DNA of 64,000 bases, taken from positions 496,001 to 560,000 of the forward strand of contig NZ_JAATEJ010000001.1 of NCBI RefSeq assembly GCF_012034175.1, read 5' to 3'. Origin of the DNA: Actinacidiphila epipremni (lineage in GTDB: Bacteria; Actinomycetota; Actinomycetes; Streptomycetales; Streptomycetaceae). This document shows positions 51,398-61,534 of this stretch, piece after piece (the first letter of the stretch is position 1; every line of letters begins with the position of its first letter). The notes beneath the pieces are model-generated. The model had not been told where the DNA came from. It worked only from the letters and a program-made list of their open reading frames with translations, and ran no database searches. The position numbers and the translations under genes were made by a program.

Positions 51398-51401
51398 CCG
51401 G

Positions 51402-51476
51402 TACGTGCCCGGGTCCGCGTGGGGGCTCAGCCCTGCGGGTACGTGCCCGGTCCGCGCGGGGGTTCAGCCCTGCGGG
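51402..51476. repeat. Tandem duplication of a 37-38-bp unit
   Basis: 'tacgtgcccgg(g)tccgcg(t/c)gggggctcagccctgcggg' occurs twice back to back after the aldo/keto reductase stop, with three differences. It contains the TAG-proximal spacer and the end of the convergent DUF4429 gene (stop at 51464), so it partly reads into that C-terminus. Confidence 0.85.
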
Positions 51477-52183
51477 CGGACCCGTACGGAGCGGATCGCG
51501 GCGAGCACCGCCGCGGCGAAGGGCAGCGACTCGTGGACCGGCCCGTAGCCGAGGCCGAAGAGCACCGCTGCGGGGTCCTGGTCGGGTTCGCCCGGCTGGG
51601 GCCCGCCGTCGCGGCGCAGCAGCCGCAGATAGCCGTGCAGCATCTCCGGTGAGCGCCAGTCCACGCCGCTCAGCTCCTCGACCGGGAAGCTCTGGTCGCC
51701 GGCCTTCCACTTGGCCGTCGACGCGCCGGTCCAGAACCAGCGGAAGCTCACCGTGCGCCCGTCGAAGAGGGCCTTGGCGTCGTACGCCTTGAACGACCGC
51801 GGCGGGGCCGGCGCGTCCACCAGGAAGCGGGTCAGCGCCTCGCCCGGCCCGGCGATCACCGCGCGTAGCTCGTCGCGGTAGAACTCCGCGAGCGTTTCGG
51901 AGGACTCCGGGAGGATCAGCCGGTACGGGTCCGCGCTCTCCTTGAGCTGGCCGGCCGCGGCCTCGACGAGCGGGTCGGCGCCGGCCCGCGGCACCGCCCG
52001 CAGCACGACCTGCCCGCGGCGCCCCTCGTCCAGCTCCACCGCCTCCAGCGCGGCGTGCGGCACCCGCCGCTCCCCGAGCGCGGGCAGCAGCCGCGCCCCC
52101 CGCGCCCCCCGGTTGTACCGGATGACGACGGCGTCGGGCTCGAACTCCCATACGGCATTGTTTCCGGCCAGCACGTCGCCCAT
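51464..52183 (-). CDS. DUF4429 protein
   Basis: A 239-residue protein with two related halves, each of the DUF4429 type: WEFEPDAVVIRYNRGARGARLLPALG near the N-terminus and ALFDGRTVSFRWFWTGASTAKWKAGD in the middle. PH-like domain folding is likely; the function is unknown. Start MGDVLAGNNAVW. A tandem duplication of DNA overlaps its 3' end, so the last residues (SVRVRPQG) may have been added by it. Confidence 0.85.
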   Translation of the reverse strand: MGDVLAGNNAVWEFEPDAVVIRYNRGARGARLLPALGERRVPHAALEAVELDEGRRGQVVLRAVPRAGADPLVEAAAGQLKESADPYRLILPESSETLAEFYRDELRAVIAGPGEALTRFLVDAPAPPRSFKAYDAKALFDGRTVSFRWFWTGASTAKWKAGDQSFPVEELSGVDWRSPEMLHGYLRLLRRDGGPQPGEPDQDPAAVLFGLGYGPVHESLPFAAAVLAAIRSVRVRPQG

Positions 52184-52304
52184 ACGAGTCAGCCTATTCC
52201 GGAATACATCCCTCTGTCCGTCCCCTGGCGCCTACGCGGCGTCTTCCCGCCGCGTTCCCGCCGTGTTCCGGGGGCGTTCGCGGTGCTCGCGGCGGTGCGG
52301 GGCG

Positions 52305-53600
52305 TCAGGTCAGGCCCGCGGTGCACGCGGGGCGCGCGCAACTGACGGCGGCGTAGTCGCCGAGGGCGATCCGGGTGAAGTTGGCCAGGCTCGCGGTGCC
52401 GGGCGCGAGGTAGCCGGGGTGGCCGTCGGCGCCGGCCGCGCTCACCACCCGGGCGCCGAAGGCGGCCGAGACCGGGTCCGTACCGTGGCCGAGGCCGGCG
52501 AACTCCAGGTGGGGGACGTCCTCGATCCAGTCGCCGCTGTCCCGGGCGGCCCAGATGTGCGCGTCGGTGTGCAGGGCGGCGGCGCGGTGGGCGTGCATGC
52601 CGGGGCTGCCGAAGACGGCGATGTCGGCGACCTGGCCGGCGCGCAGCCGCGGTGCGGCGACTCCGCACAGGACCGAGCCGTACGAGTGGCAGAAAAGCGC
52701 CACCCGCCGGCCGCGGGGCAGCGCGGCGAGCAGCGCCAGCAGCCGGGTGGCGCCGCGCTCGGCGAGATTCGCGGTGGAGGCGTCCAGGCCGATGCTGCTG
52801 GGCGCGGTGTAGTCGTCCCACGCGATGACGGCGGTACGGGCGGTGGGCGCGGTGGCGCGTTCGCGCCGGTAGAGGGCGCGGGCCATGCCCGCGGGGGCCG
52901 CGTAGGGGCGGGTGTCGCGCTCGAAGGTCAGGACGTCGCTGCCGACGCCCGGCACGACGACGGCGATCCGCGCGGCGGTCGTGAGGTCGCCGAGGACCTC
53001 GGCGACGCGGCCGGCGCCCGCGGGGTCGAAGGCGAGGATCTGCCGGCGGGGGGCCAGCAGCGAGCCGTAGCGCTCGGCCCGGCGCGCGGCGTCCGTGCGG
53101 CCCGCCGGCGTCAGCGCCCCGCTCGCCGCCCGGGCCAGCTCCAGCGCCCGCGCCTTGGCCAGGGCGTAGCGGTTGGCCTGGTAGCGCAGGGCCGGCGGCG
53201 CGCCGTCGAGGTTGCCGACGACCAGCGCGTACCGCCGGGCCAGCCGCAGCGCCTGGGGGCGGCTGAGCGAGGCGAAGAACCGCGCGACGGCCCCCGGCCC
53301 CGCCCGCTCCGGATCCGGCGTCCTGTGCCCCCCGACGCTCACCCGCAACCACGCGGCGACCGCCGCCCCCCGCGCATCCCTGACCCCGCCCTCCCGCACC
53401 GCCGCCCACCCCGTGACGGCCAGCAACACGAACGCCACCCCCAACGCCACCCCGGCCCAAGCCGACACCCCCACCCACCGCGCGCCACGCTGCGGCGTGC
53501 CGCGAACCGCCGGCGCGCCGCTTCTGGCCGTGGGCACCTTGTGCACCGGGCCCGCAGCCGTCGGCGGCGCGCTGGGAGGTCGCTCGGTAAGGACGGTCAC
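52305..53600 (-). CDS. Membrane-anchored alpha/beta hydrolase, DUF1023 type
   Basis: A 431-residue protein with one N-terminal transmembrane segment (WVGVSAWAGVALGVAFVLLAV). The catalytic half shows RIAVVVPGVGSDVLTF, AVIAWDDYTAPS and the nucleophile elbow VALFCHSYGSVLCG, the arrangement of the DUF1023 alpha/beta hydrolases common in actinobacteria. It may act on extracytoplasmic esters. GTG start. The gene lies alone, between the DUF4429 gene and aceE. Confidence 0.85.
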   Translation of the reverse strand: MTVLTERPPSAPPTAAGPVHKVPTARSGAPAVRGTPQRGARWVGVSAWAGVALGVAFVLLAVTGWAAVREGGVRDARGAAVAAWLRVSVGGHRTPDPERAGPGAVARFFASLSRPQALRLARRYALVVGNLDGAPPALRYQANRYALAKARALELARAASGALTPAGRTDAARRAERYGSLLAPRRQILAFDPAGAGRVAEVLGDLTTAARIAVVVPGVGSDVLTFERDTRPYAAPAGMARALYRRERATAPTARTAVIAWDDYTAPSSIGLDASTANLAERGATRLLALLAALPRGRRVALFCHSYGSVLCGVAAPRLRAGQVADIAVFGSPGMHAHRAAALHTDAHIWAARDSGDWIEDVPHLEFAGLGHGTDPVSAAFGARVVSAAGADGHPGYLAPGTASLANFTRIALGDYAAVSCARPACTAGLT

Positions 53601-53723
53601 TCGCGGGTGCCTCGCGGACGGTAGGGCCCTGGCCGACAGTAGCCACGACGTGCCCGCCCAGCGTAGACAAACCGGGGCATCCGACCGGGTAAGCCGCGCC
53701 CCGCGCGCCCCCGGGAACGCCGG

Positions 53724-53752
53724 AGCCCCGGCGGTGGGGGCCGGCCGGGGCT
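53724..53752 (-). terminator. Hairpin terminator after aceE
   Basis: A 9-bp perfect stem AGCCCCGGC/GCCGGGGCT with an 11-base loop, 23 bases after the aceE stop. Confidence 0.7.
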
Positions 53753-53774
53753 TCGGGCTTTGTAGGGAGAGGGC

Positions 53775-56522
53775 TTACGCGTCGCCGCCCGCCGTGCCGG
53801 GGGCCGCGGCGGAGGCGTCGAGGAGCTGGTAGCGGTCGATCGCCTGCTTCAGGATCGAGCGGTCGACCTTGCCGTCGCGGGCGAGTTCGGTGAGGACCGC
53901 CAGGACGATGGACTCCGCGTCGATGTGGAAGAAGCGGCGCGCGGCGCCCCGCGTGTCGGCGAAGCCGAAGCCGTCCGCGCCGAGCGAGGTGTAGCGGCCC
54001 GGCACCCAGCGGGCGATCTGGTCGGGCACCGACCGCATCCAGTCGGAGACGGCCACGAACGGCCCCTCCGCCCCGCTGAGCTTGCGCGTCACGTACGGCA
54101 CGCGCTGCTCCTCCTCCGGGTGCAGCAGATTGTGCTCCTCGACGGCCACGGCCTCGCGCCGCAGCTCGTTCCAGGACGTCGCCGACCACACGTCGGCCCG
54201 GACGTTCCACTGCTCGGCCAGGATGCGCTGCGCCTCCAGCGCCCACGGCACCGCCACGCCCGACGCCATGATCTGCGCCGGGATCGCGCCGCCCTCGCCG
54301 GCCCGCAGCCGGTACACGCCCTTGACGATGCCCTCCGCGTCGACGTCCGCCGGCTCGGCCGGGTGCTGGATCGGCTCGTTGTAGACCGTCAGGTAGTAGA
54401 AGACGTCCTCGCCGGGCCGCCCGTCCGCCGTCTCGCCGTACATCCGGCGCAGGCCGTCCTGCACGATGTACGCGATCTCGTACGCGTACGCCGGGTCGTA
54501 CGCCACGCACGCCGGGTTCGTGGACGCCAGCAGCTGCGAGTGGCCGTCGGCGTGCTGCAGGCCCTCACCGGTGAGCGTCGTACGGCCGGCGGTCGCGCCG
54601 AGGACGAAGCCGCGGGCGAGCTGGTCGGCCATCTGCCAGAACTGGTCGCCGGTGCGCTGGAAGCCGAACATCGAGTAGAAGACGTAGACCGGGATCAGCG
54701 GCTCGCCGTGCGTGGCGTACGCGGAACCCGCCGCAATGAGCGACGCCGTACAGCCCGCCTCGGAGATGCCGTCGTGCAGCATCTGCCCGGTCGGCGACTC
54801 CTTGTACGCCAGCAGCAGCTCGCGGTCCACCGACTCGTACTGCTGCCCCAGCGGGTTGTAGATCTTCGCGCTGGGGAAGAACGCGTCCATGCCGAAGGTG
54901 CGGTATTCGTCCGGCGCGATCAGCACGAAGCGCTTGCCGATCTCCTTGTCCCGCATCAGGTCCTTCAGGATCCGCACGAACGCCATCGTCGTGGCGATCG
55001 ACTGGACCCCGGAGCCCTTCTTCGCCGCCGCGTACACCTTGTCGGCCGGCTGCGGCAGCGGCTTGGCGCGCACCACCCGGGTCGGTACATAGCCACCGCA
55101 CGCCTTGCGGTGGTCGTGCATGTACTGGATCTCCTCGGAGTCCCGGCCGGGGTGGTAGTACGGCGGGTAGCCCTCGTCGAGCTGCTTGTCGGTGATCGGC
55201 AGGTGCAGCCGGTCCCGGAAGCGCTTGAGGTCGTCGACGGTGAGCTTCTTCATCTGGTGGGTCGCGTTGCGGCCCTCGAAGTTCGGCCCGAGCGTCCAGC
55301 CCTTGATCGTCTGGGCGAGGATGACCGTCGGCTGGCCCTTGTGCTCCATGGCCGCGGTGTAGGCGGCGAAGATCTTGCGGTGGTCGTGCCCGCCGCGCCC
55401 CAGGTGCAGGATCTGCTCGTCGGTGAGGTTCTCCACCATCTTGCGCAGCCGCTGGTCGTCACCGAAGAAGTGCTCGCGGATGTACGCGCCGGACTCGGTC
55501 GCGTACGTCTGGAACTGGCCGTCCGGCGTGGTGTTCATCTTGTTGACCAGCAGGCCGTCGCGGTCCTGCGCCAGCAGCGGGTCCCACGAGCGGTCCCACA
55601 CCAGCTTGATCACGTTCCAGCCGGCGCCGCGGAACTGCGACTCCAGCTCCTGGATGATCTTGCCGTTGCCGCGCACCGGGCCGTCGAGCCGCTGGAGGTT
55701 GCAGTTGACGACGAAGGTCAGGTTGTCCAGGCCCTCGCGGGCGGCGATGGACAGCTGGCCCAGCGACTCCGGCTCGTCCATCTCGCCGTCGCCGAGGAAG
55801 GCCCACACGTGCGAGCCCGAGGTGTCGGCGATGCCGCGCGCGTGCATGTAGCGGTTCATCCGGGCCTGGTAGATCGCGCCGAGCGGGCCCAGGCCCATCG
55901 ACACGGTCGGGAACTCCCAGAAGTCCGGCATCAGCCGCGGGTGCGGGTAGCTGGACAGGCCGTCGGGCGCCTTGGACTTCTCCTGGCGGAACCCGTCGAG
56001 CTGCGCCTCGGAGAGCCGGTCGAGCAGGAAGGCGCGGGCGTAGATACCGGGGGAGGCGTGGCCCTGGAAGAAGATCTGGTCGCCGCCCAGGCCGTCGTCC
56101 TTCCCCCGGAAGAAGTGGTTGAAGCCCACGTCGTAGAGGGAGGCCGAGGAGGCGAAGGTCGCGATGTGGCCGCCGACGCCGATCCCGGGGCGCTGGGCGC
56201 GCGAGACCATGACCGCGGCGTTCCACCGGGTCGCGTTCAGGATCCGCCGCTCGATCTCCTCGTTGCCGGGGAAGAACGGCTCGTCCTTGGTCGCGATGGT
56301 GTTGACGTAGTCGGTGCTGCGCATCTCCGGCACCGCGACCCGCTTCTCGCGGGCGCGCTCGATGAGCCGCAGCATCAGGTAGCGGGCCCGCTCACGACCG
56401 CGCTCGTCGATCGCCGCGTCCAGCGAGTCCAGCCACTCCGCCGTCTCCTCGGGATCGAAATCCGGGACCTGGCTCGGAAGGCCGCCAATGATGATCGGGT
56501 TGCGATCGGATGCGGAAGCCAC
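53775..56522 (-). CDS. aceE: Pyruvate dehydrogenase E1 component, homodimeric type
   Basis: A 915-residue thiamine-diphosphate enzyme that decarboxylates pyruvate for acetyl-CoA supply. The ThDP motif starts [14 protein letters not shown] and ends [35 protein letters not shown] and the C-terminal [22 protein letters not shown] are typical of AceE. GTG at 56522 has AAAGGAAAAGC upstream, and an ORF extending 54 codons further has no AceE character. No E2 or E3 gene is nearby. Divergent from the DUF3052 gene. Confidence 0.97.
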   Translation of the reverse strand: MASASDRNPIIIGGLPSQVPDFDPEETAEWLDSLDAAIDERGRERARYLMLRLIERAREKRVAVPEMRSTDYVNTIATKDEPFFPGNEEIERRILNATRWNAAVMVSRAQRPGIGVGGHIATFASSASLYDVGFNHFFRGKDDGLGGDQIFFQGHASPGIYARAFLLDRLSEAQLDGFRQEKSKAPDGLSSYPHPRLMPDFWEFPTVSMGLGPLGAIYQARMNRYMHARGIADTSGSHVWAFLGDGEMDEPESLGQLSIAAREGLDNLTFVVNCNLQRLDGPVRGNGKIIQELESQFRGAGWNVIKLVWDRSWDPLLAQDRDGLLVNKMNTTPDGQFQTYATESGAYIREHFFGDDQRLRKMVENLTDEQILHLGRGGHDHRKIFAAYTAAMEHKGQPTVILAQTIKGWTLGPNFEGRNATHQMKKLTVDDLKRFRDRLHLPITDKQLDEGYPPYYHPGRDSEEIQYMHDHRKACGGYVPTRVVRAKPLPQPADKVYAAAKKGSGVQSIATTMAFVRILKDLMRDKEIGKRFVLIAPDEYRTFGMDAFFPSAKIYNPLGQQYESVDRELLLAYKESPTGQMLHDGISEAGCTASLIAAGSAYATHGEPLIPVYVFYSMFGFQRTGDQFWQMADQLARGFVLGATAGRTTLTGEGLQHADGHSQLLASTNPACVAYDPAYAYEIAYIVQDGLRRMYGETADGRPGEDVFYYLTVYNEPIQHPAEPADVDAEGIVKGVYRLRAGEGGAIPAQIMASGVAVPWALEAQRILAEQWNVRADVWSATSWNELRREAVAVEEHNLLHPEEEQRVPYVTRKLSGAEGPFVAVSDWMRSVPDQIARWVPGRYTSLGADGFGFADTRGAARRFFHIDAESIVLAVLTELARDGKVDRSILKQAIDRYQLLDASAAAPGTAGGDA

Positions 56523-56924
56523 GCTTTTCCTTTGCTTCTCGGTGTGCTGCTCGATGTGCTGCTGTCGGACGGGGTCGCGCCGCCCTCCATCGTGGACCGC
56601 GCCGCGCGAAACGTCATCTCTACCCAGTGGTAACCGCGGGGTAGCCGGGGCTGCGACAATGGGCCGGGTCCCACCCGCGGCCAAACCTGAACTCTACGCC
56701 CCCACTCGGACGTACGACCGACTGGTGGCGCCAATCGTGCGCAACACCGGCAAACCGTCGTGAGCTGCGTCACCATAGGGGGTACGGGTTGCGGCGACAC
56801 GGTCGAATCGTCACCGTTTCGGCGGTCTCGTACGCCGGGTACTTGCGCGATCCGCCGCGCCCGTGTGGACTACCGCCAATAAGTCCGCGTGCGCGCGGGC
56901 TCACCAGATGACAGGAGGCAAAGC
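56523..56924. other. Divergent regulatory region between aceE and the DUF3052 gene
   Basis: About 400 bases without a coding signal, with mixed-composition patches that must hold both promoters. I could not fix a promoter by eye. Confidence 0.5.
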
Positions 56925-57365
56925 GTGAGCGCGACCGCGGACCACGCGGAGGAGCGGACCAACCCGGCGAGCCGGCTTGGTTTCGAGCCCGGACAGGTGG
57001 TCCAGGAGCTCGGGTACGACGAGGACTGCGACCAGGAGCTTCGCGAGGGCATCGAGGAGCTCACGGGCGAGGAGCTCGCCGATGAGGAGTACGACGACGT
57101 GCCCGACGCCGTCCTGCTGTGGTTCCGCGAGGACGACGGCGACCTCACCGACGCGCTGGTCGACGCGACCTCGACGGTGGACCCCGGCGCCCCGATCTGG
57201 CTCATGACCCCCAAGACGGGTCGTGACGGCCACGTCGAGCCCAGCGAGATCGGCGAGGCGGCGCAGACCGCCGGGCTGGCCCAGACGAGCAGCGTCAACG
57301 CCGCGGCCGACTGGACCGGCAGCCGCCTCGTGACCCCCAAGGCAGCCAAGGCCGGCAAGCGCTGA
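56925..57365 (+). CDS. DUF3052 protein
   Basis: A 146-residue acidic protein: LGFEPGQVVQELGYDEDCD, ELTGEELADEEYDDVPDAVLLWFREDDGD and LTDALVDATSTVDPGAPIWLM. These are signature stretches of DUF3052, which in Streptomyces lies beside aceE. Function is not known to me. An excellent ribosome site (ACAGGAGG) defines the GTG start, so the longer ORF beginning at 56889 is not used. Confidence 0.9.
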   Translation: MSATADHAEERTNPASRLGFEPGQVVQELGYDEDCDQELREGIEELTGEELADEEYDDVPDAVLLWFREDDGDLTDALVDATSTVDPGAPIWLMTPKTGRDGHVEPSEIGEAAQTAGLAQTSSVNAAADWTGSRLVTPKAAKAGKR

Positions 57366-57379
57366 TCCCTGCCGGGCAA

Positions 57380-57407
57380 CCCCGCGGTGCGGCTTCCCGC
57401 CGCGGGG
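57380..57407 (+). terminator. Terminator after the DUF3052 gene
   Basis: Stem CCCCGCGG/CCGCGGGG with a 12-base loop, followed by GAC and three T residues. Confidence 0.75.
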
Positions 57408-57446
57408 GACTTTGTCATGTGCCCAGCTGCTTCCGGCGCGGCTCAG

Positions 57447-57530
57447 CCCTCCGGGCTGCCCCGTTCCGCCGTCGCGGGATCTTCCGCCGTGGGTGGCTTG
57501 TCGCGCAGTTCCCCGCGCCCCTGTCTGTCA
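57447..57530. repeat. Second copy of the dispersed intergenic repeat
   Basis: 'ccctccgggctgccccg'-type opening, then 'cttgtcgcgcagttccccg' and 'cgcccctg', closely matching the left part of the long palindrome near 48770-48850. Only one arm is present here, so it cannot fold into the large hairpin. Confidence 0.75.
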
Positions 57531-57553
57531 CCCGGCGCGGCAGAGGAGGACCC

Positions 57554-58027
57554 ATGAGCTCAGAGCCCAGCGCACCCGACTTCGAGCTGCCCGACCAGCA
57601 TGGTCGGCGGGTGGGCCTCAAGGGCTTCCGCGGCGTGAAGAACGTCGTGCTCGTGTTCTATCCGTTCGCGTTCACCAGTGTGTGCAGCGGCGAGCTGCGG
57701 GCCCTCCAGGAAGGGCTCGGCGCGCTCCAGGGCGACGACACCGTGCTGCTGGCCGTCTCGTGCGACTCCATGCACTCCCAGCGGGTCTTCTCCGACCAGG
57801 AGGGCTTCGACTTCCCCCTGCTCTCGGACTTCTGGCCGCACGGCAACGCCGCGCGGGCGTACGGCGTCTTCGACGACGACAAGGGCTGTGCGTTGCGCGG
57901 CACGTTCGTGATCGACCGCGAGGGGGCGATCCGCTGGTCCGTGGTGAACGGGCTGCCGGACGCGCGGGACCTTCACGACTACGTAAAGGCGCTGGAAGCA
58001 GTGCGGTCGACGGGAACGGGTCACTAA
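57554..58027 (+). CDS. Peroxiredoxin (AhpC/TSA, one-Cys AhpE/Bcp type)
   Basis: A 157-residue thiol peroxidase. Peroxidatic Cys is in FYPFAFTSVCSGELRAL (TxxC motif), and a second Cys is in AVSCDSMHSQ. Thioredoxin-fold strands KNVVLVFYPFAF and GTFVIDREGAIRW are present. It reduces peroxides in the cytoplasm. Ribosome site GAGGAGGA six bases upstream. It precedes the terD genes, a context in keeping with oxidative-stress defence. Confidence 0.9.
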   Translation: MSSEPSAPDFELPDQHGRRVGLKGFRGVKNVVLVFYPFAFTSVCSGELRALQEGLGALQGDDTVLLAVSCDSMHSQRVFSDQEGFDFPLLSDFWPHGNAARAYGVFDDDKGCALRGTFVIDREGAIRWSVVNGLPDARDLHDYVKALEAVRSTGTGH

Positions 58028-58116
58028 GCTCGGCTCGTTGACCGGGCGCGCGGCCCGGTGGCGCGCGAGCGCGCCGTATACACGTGTACACGTAACGAAA
58101 CCGATGGGGAGGACTC

Positions 58117-58692
58117 GTGGGAGTCAGCCTGAGCAAGGGTGGCAACGTCTCGCTGACGAAGGAGGCGCCCAATCTGCAGGCGGTCGTCGTCGGTCTCGGC
58201 TGGGACGCGCGGACGACCACCGGTGCGGACTTTGACCTCGACGCGAGCGCGCTGCTCACCGACGAGGCGGGCAAGGTGCTGTCCGACCAGCACTTCGTGT
58301 TCTTCAACAACCTGCGCAGCCCCGACGGCTCGGTCGAGCACACCGGTGACAACCTCACCGGTGAGGGCGAGGGCGACGACGAGGTGATCAACGTCAACCT
58401 GGTCGGCGTGCCGGCCGATGTCGCCAAGATCGTCTTCCCGGTGTCGATCTACGACGCCGAGTCCCGCCAGCAGAGCTTCGGCCAGGTGCGCAACGCCTAC
58501 ATCCGGGTGCTCAACGCCGCCGACCAGCGCGAGCTGGCCCGCTACGACCTCACCGAGGACGCCTCGACCGAGACCGCGATGGTCTTCGGCGAGCTGTACC
58601 GGCACGGCGGCGAGTGGAAGTTCCGGGCCATCGGCCAGGGCTACGCCTCGGGCCTGCGCGGTATCGCGCAGGACTTCGGCGTCAACGTCTGA
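58117..58692 (+). CDS. terD: TerD-family stress protein, copy 1
   Basis: A 191-residue TerD protein with the calcium-binding motif pair [10 protein letters not shown] and [16 protein letters not shown], and the C-terminal [20 protein letters not shown]. TerD proteins bind calcium and are needed for tolerance to tellurite and other envelope and oxidative stress, and for normal development in Streptomyces. GTG start with GGGGAGGA upstream. About 75% identical by eye to the gene that follows 45 bases later, suggesting duplication. Confidence 0.95.
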   Translation: MGVSLSKGGNVSLTKEAPNLQAVVVGLGWDARTTTGADFDLDASALLTDEAGKVLSDQHFVFFNNLRSPDGSVEHTGDNLTGEGEGDDEVINVNLVGVPADVAKIVFPVSIYDAESRQQSFGQVRNAYIRVLNAADQRELARYDLTEDASTETAMVFGELYRHGGEWKFRAIGQGYASGLRGIAQDFGVNV

Positions 58693-58737
58693 CCCGGCAG
58701 CAGCGGCAGAGCACCGACCTAGGGGGAAAGGGACACC

Positions 58738-59313
58738 ATGGGCGTCACACTGGCCAAGGGGGGCAACGTCTCGCTCTCCAAGGCCGCACCGAATCTCACC
58801 AGGGTGCAGATCGGCCTCGGCTGGAGGGCCCGCTCGACCACCGGCGCGGACTTTGACCTGGACGCCAGCGCCCTGCTGTGCGGCAACGGCCGGGTGCTGG
58901 GGGACGAGTTCTTCGTCTTCTACAACAACCTCAAGAGCCCGGAGGGCTCCGTCGAGCACACCGGGGACGACCTGACCGGCGGCAGCGGCGGTGACGACGA
59001 GACGATCCTGGTCGACCTGACGCTGGTGCCGGAGCGGGCCGACAAGATCGTCTTCCCGGTGTCGATCTATGACGCGGACGCCCGCGCGCAGACCTTCGGC
59101 CAGGTCAGCGACGCGTACATCCGGGTGATCAACCAGTCCGACGGAGCGGAGCTGGCCCGTTACGACCTGACCGAGGACGCCTCGACGGAGACCGCGATGA
59201 TCTTCGGCGAGCTCTACCGCTACGGCGGCGAGTGGAAGTTCCGGGCAGTGGGTCAGGGGTACGCCTCCGGTCTGCGGGGCATCGCCCTAGACTTCGGGGT
59301 CAACGTTTCGTAA
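58738..59313 (+). CDS. terD: TerD-family stress protein, copy 2
   Basis: A 191-residue paralogue of the preceding gene with the same motifs ([25 protein letters not shown]). Ca-binding Asp residues are all kept, but a loop that reads [18 protein letters not shown] in copy 1 is CGNGRVLGDEFFVFYNN here, introducing a cysteine. ATG start with GGGGGAAAGG. Likely co-transcribed with copy 1 and the DUF475 gene. Confidence 0.95.
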   Translation: MGVTLAKGGNVSLSKAAPNLTRVQIGLGWRARSTTGADFDLDASALLCGNGRVLGDEFFVFYNNLKSPEGSVEHTGDDLTGGSGGDDETILVDLTLVPERADKIVFPVSIYDADARAQTFGQVSDAYIRVINQSDGAELARYDLTEDASTETAMIFGELYRYGGEWKFRAVGQGYASGLRGIALDFGVNVS

Positions 59314-59373
59314 AGCCGCGTACCGCGCGGGGGACTTCGTGATCACAGGTCACAGGGATTGGGTGGGAAGCAC

Positions 59374-60564
59374 GTGCTCCTCAGAACTTTCGGCTGGTCG
59401 TTCGGCATCACTGCCGCCGGCCTGGCCCTGGCCGGCGTCCTCTGGGGGTGGCACGGACTCGCGATCGTCGCGATCCTGTCGGTCCTGGAGATCTCGCTCT
59501 CCTTCGACAACGCCGTCATCAACGCGGGCATCCTGCGGAAGCTGAACGCCTTCTGGCAGAAGATGTTCCTGACCGTCGGCGTGCTCATCGCGGTCTTCGG
59601 CATGCGGCTGATCTTCCCGATCATCATCGTGGCGATCACCGCGAAGCTGAGCCCGTGGGAGGCGGTCAATGTCGCGATCAACGACCACGACCGCTACGAG
59701 GCGCTGGTCACCGGGGCCCACCCGGCCATCGCCGCCTTCGGCGGCATGTTCCTGCTGATGATCTTCCTGGACTTCATCTTCGAGGAGCGCGAGATCACCT
59801 GGCTGGGCTGGCTGGAGCGGCCCCTGGCCAAGCTCGGCAAGCTGGACATGCTCTCGGTGGTCATCGCGCTGGTCGTGCTGGTCATCGCGGGCACCACGGT
59901 GGCCACCGGGGTCCCGGTGCACGGCGGGCACGGCGAGATCGACAAGGCCGAGACGGTGCTGCTCGCCGGTGTCGGCGGCCTGATCACGTATCTCGTCGTC
60001 GGCGGCATCTCCGGCTTCTTCGAGGACCGCCTGGAGGACGACGAGGACGAGGACGGCGACGAGGAAGCCGGCGAGGACGGCGAGGGCTCCGGAGCGGCCG
60101 AGGGCGCCGCGGCGGCGGGCAGCAACGGCCCGACCGCCGGGCAGGTGGCCGGGCTCGCGGGCAAGGCCGCGTTCTTCATGTTCCTCTACCTGGAGGTCAT
60201 CGACGCGTCGTTCTCCTTCGACGGCGTCGTCGGCGCCTTCGCGATCAGCAACGACATCTTCGAGATCGCGCTCGGCCTCGGCATCGGAGCGATGTACATC
60301 AGGTCGCTGACCGTCTTCCTGGTCCGCAAGGGCACCCTGGACGACTACGTGTACCTGGAGCACGGCGCCCACTACGCGATCGGCGCGCTGGCGTTCATCC
60401 TGCTGGCGACGATCAAGTACGACATCAGCGAGGTCGTCACCGGCCTGGTCGGCGTCGTCCTGATCGGTGCGTCGTACTGGTCCTCGGTGGTGCGCAACCG
60501 CCGGCTCGAAGGGGACTCCTCGCAGTCGGACGACGACAAGAGGGAAGTCACGACCGGCGTGTGA
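59374..60564 (+). CDS. DUF475/TerC-family integral membrane protein
   Basis: A 396-residue membrane protein with about nine predicted helices. LEISLSFDNAVINAGIL and IDASFSFDGVVGAFAIS, each with the conserved Asp in a helix, are the TerC-type metal-binding signatures. An acidic low-complexity loop (EDDEDEDGDEEAGEDGEG) separates the halves. TerC-like proteins are linked to metal (Mn) export and to TerD. GTG at 59374 follows GGGTGGGAAG; a TTG 15 bases upstream is in frame but less likely. A strong terminator follows. Confidence 0.9.
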   Translation: MLLRTFGWSFGITAAGLALAGVLWGWHGLAIVAILSVLEISLSFDNAVINAGILRKLNAFWQKMFLTVGVLIAVFGMRLIFPIIIVAITAKLSPWEAVNVAINDHDRYEALVTGAHPAIAAFGGMFLLMIFLDFIFEEREITWLGWLERPLAKLGKLDMLSVVIALVVLVIAGTTVATGVPVHGGHGEIDKAETVLLAGVGGLITYLVVGGISGFFEDRLEDDEDEDGDEEAGEDGEGSGAAEGAAAAGSNGPTAGQVAGLAGKAAFFMFLYLEVIDASFSFDGVVGAFAISNDIFEIALGLGIGAMYIRSLTVFLVRKGTLDDYVYLEHGAHYAIGALAFILLATIKYDISEVVTGLVGVVLIGASYWSSVVRNRRLEGDSSQSDDDKREVTTGV

Positions 60565-60583
60565 CCCACTCCGCACGCCGAGT

Positions 60584-60617
60584 GCCGCTGCCCCCGCCGC
60601 CCGGCGGGGGCAGCGGC
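60584..60617 (+). terminator. Strong terminator after the TerC-like gene
   Basis: A perfect 15-bp stem GCCGCTGCCCCCGCC/GGCGGGGGCAGCGGC with loop GCCC, 20 bases after the stop. It separates the terD-terD-DUF475 unit from the next ter genes. Confidence 0.85.
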
Positions 60618-60721
60618 GTGTGCGCGTGTGCGGGGGGCCGCCGGCGGGCAGATAACGGCTGGTACGGCGCTGAGGCGGAGGTGCTCCGGCCTTACGGACT
60701 CGACGAGGGGTGGCGGCGGCG

Positions 60722-61456
60722 ATGGCGTCGTGGCGGGACTTCTTCCGGCCGAGTGGGGCGGGCCAGTTCGACATGGCCAACGCGCACTCGGTCGAGCTCA
60801 CCAAACGGCACCCGGTGGTGTCGCTGACCAAGCAGGGCGCGGCGGTCGGCAATATGCGGGTCAACCTGTCCTGGTCGATGCGCTCCTCCGACACCGGCAG
60901 CTGGGCCAGCGACGACCGCGGCTTCCTGCGCCGCCAGCTGGACGTCTTCAAGCCGCGCATCGTGCAGGCGGCCGGCCCCGCCATGGTCAACGTCGACCTG
61001 GACCTGGCGTGCCTGTACGAACTGGCCGACGGCAGCAAGGGCGTCGTGCAGCCGCTCGGCAATTTCCTGGGCGACCTGGACGCGCCGCCGTACATCCAGA
61101 TGAGCGGCGACGACCGGTTCGGCGGCACGTCCGGCGAGACGCTGTACATCAACTTCGACAAGCGCGACGAGTTCAAGCGGCTGCTGGTCTTCGTCTACAT
61201 CTACGACGGCACGCCCGCCTTCGACCGCACCCACGCGAAGGTGGAGATCTTCCCCGGCTCGGGCCCGCGCATCGAGATCCCGCTCACCGAGCGGGAGCCG
61301 CAGGCGCGCTCGTGCGCGGTGGTGCTGATCGAGAACGAGAAGGGCGAGCTGATCGTCCGCCGCGAGGTGAAGTACGTCTACGGCTTCCAGGCGGAGATCG
61401 ACCGGCTCTACGGGTGGGGCCTGCAATGGGGCAGGGGCTACAAGTCCAAGGTCTGA
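60722..61456 (+). CDS. TerA-like Ter stress protein
   Basis: A 244-residue protein of the TerD superfamily resembling TerA. VELTKRHPVVSLTKQGAAVGNMRVNLSW opens the fold; then DVFKPRIVQAAGPAMVNVDLDLACLYELADG and LYINFDKRDEFKRLLVFVYIYDGTPAFDRTH. It ends with YGFQAEIDRLYGWGLQWGRGY. TerA and TerD are proposed to form a calcium-dependent complex at the membrane. ATG at 60722 is 11 bases from GAGGGG; a GTG at 60710 is also possible. Convergent with the tailed TerD gene. Confidence 0.88.
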   Translation: MASWRDFFRPSGAGQFDMANAHSVELTKRHPVVSLTKQGAAVGNMRVNLSWSMRSSDTGSWASDDRGFLRRQLDVFKPRIVQAAGPAMVNVDLDLACLYELADGSKGVVQPLGNFLGDLDAPPYIQMSGDDRFGGTSGETLYINFDKRDEFKRLLVFVYIYDGTPAFDRTHAKVEIFPGSGPRIEIPLTEREPQARSCAVVLIENEKGELIVRREVKYVYGFQAEIDRLYGWGLQWGRGYKSKV

Positions 61457-61534
61457 TTCTTCTGCCGCCCTCGCACCGCTGCGCGGGCTTCGGGCGGCTG
61501 CGCCGGACTCCGTCCGGCGGGAACTGCCGGCCCT

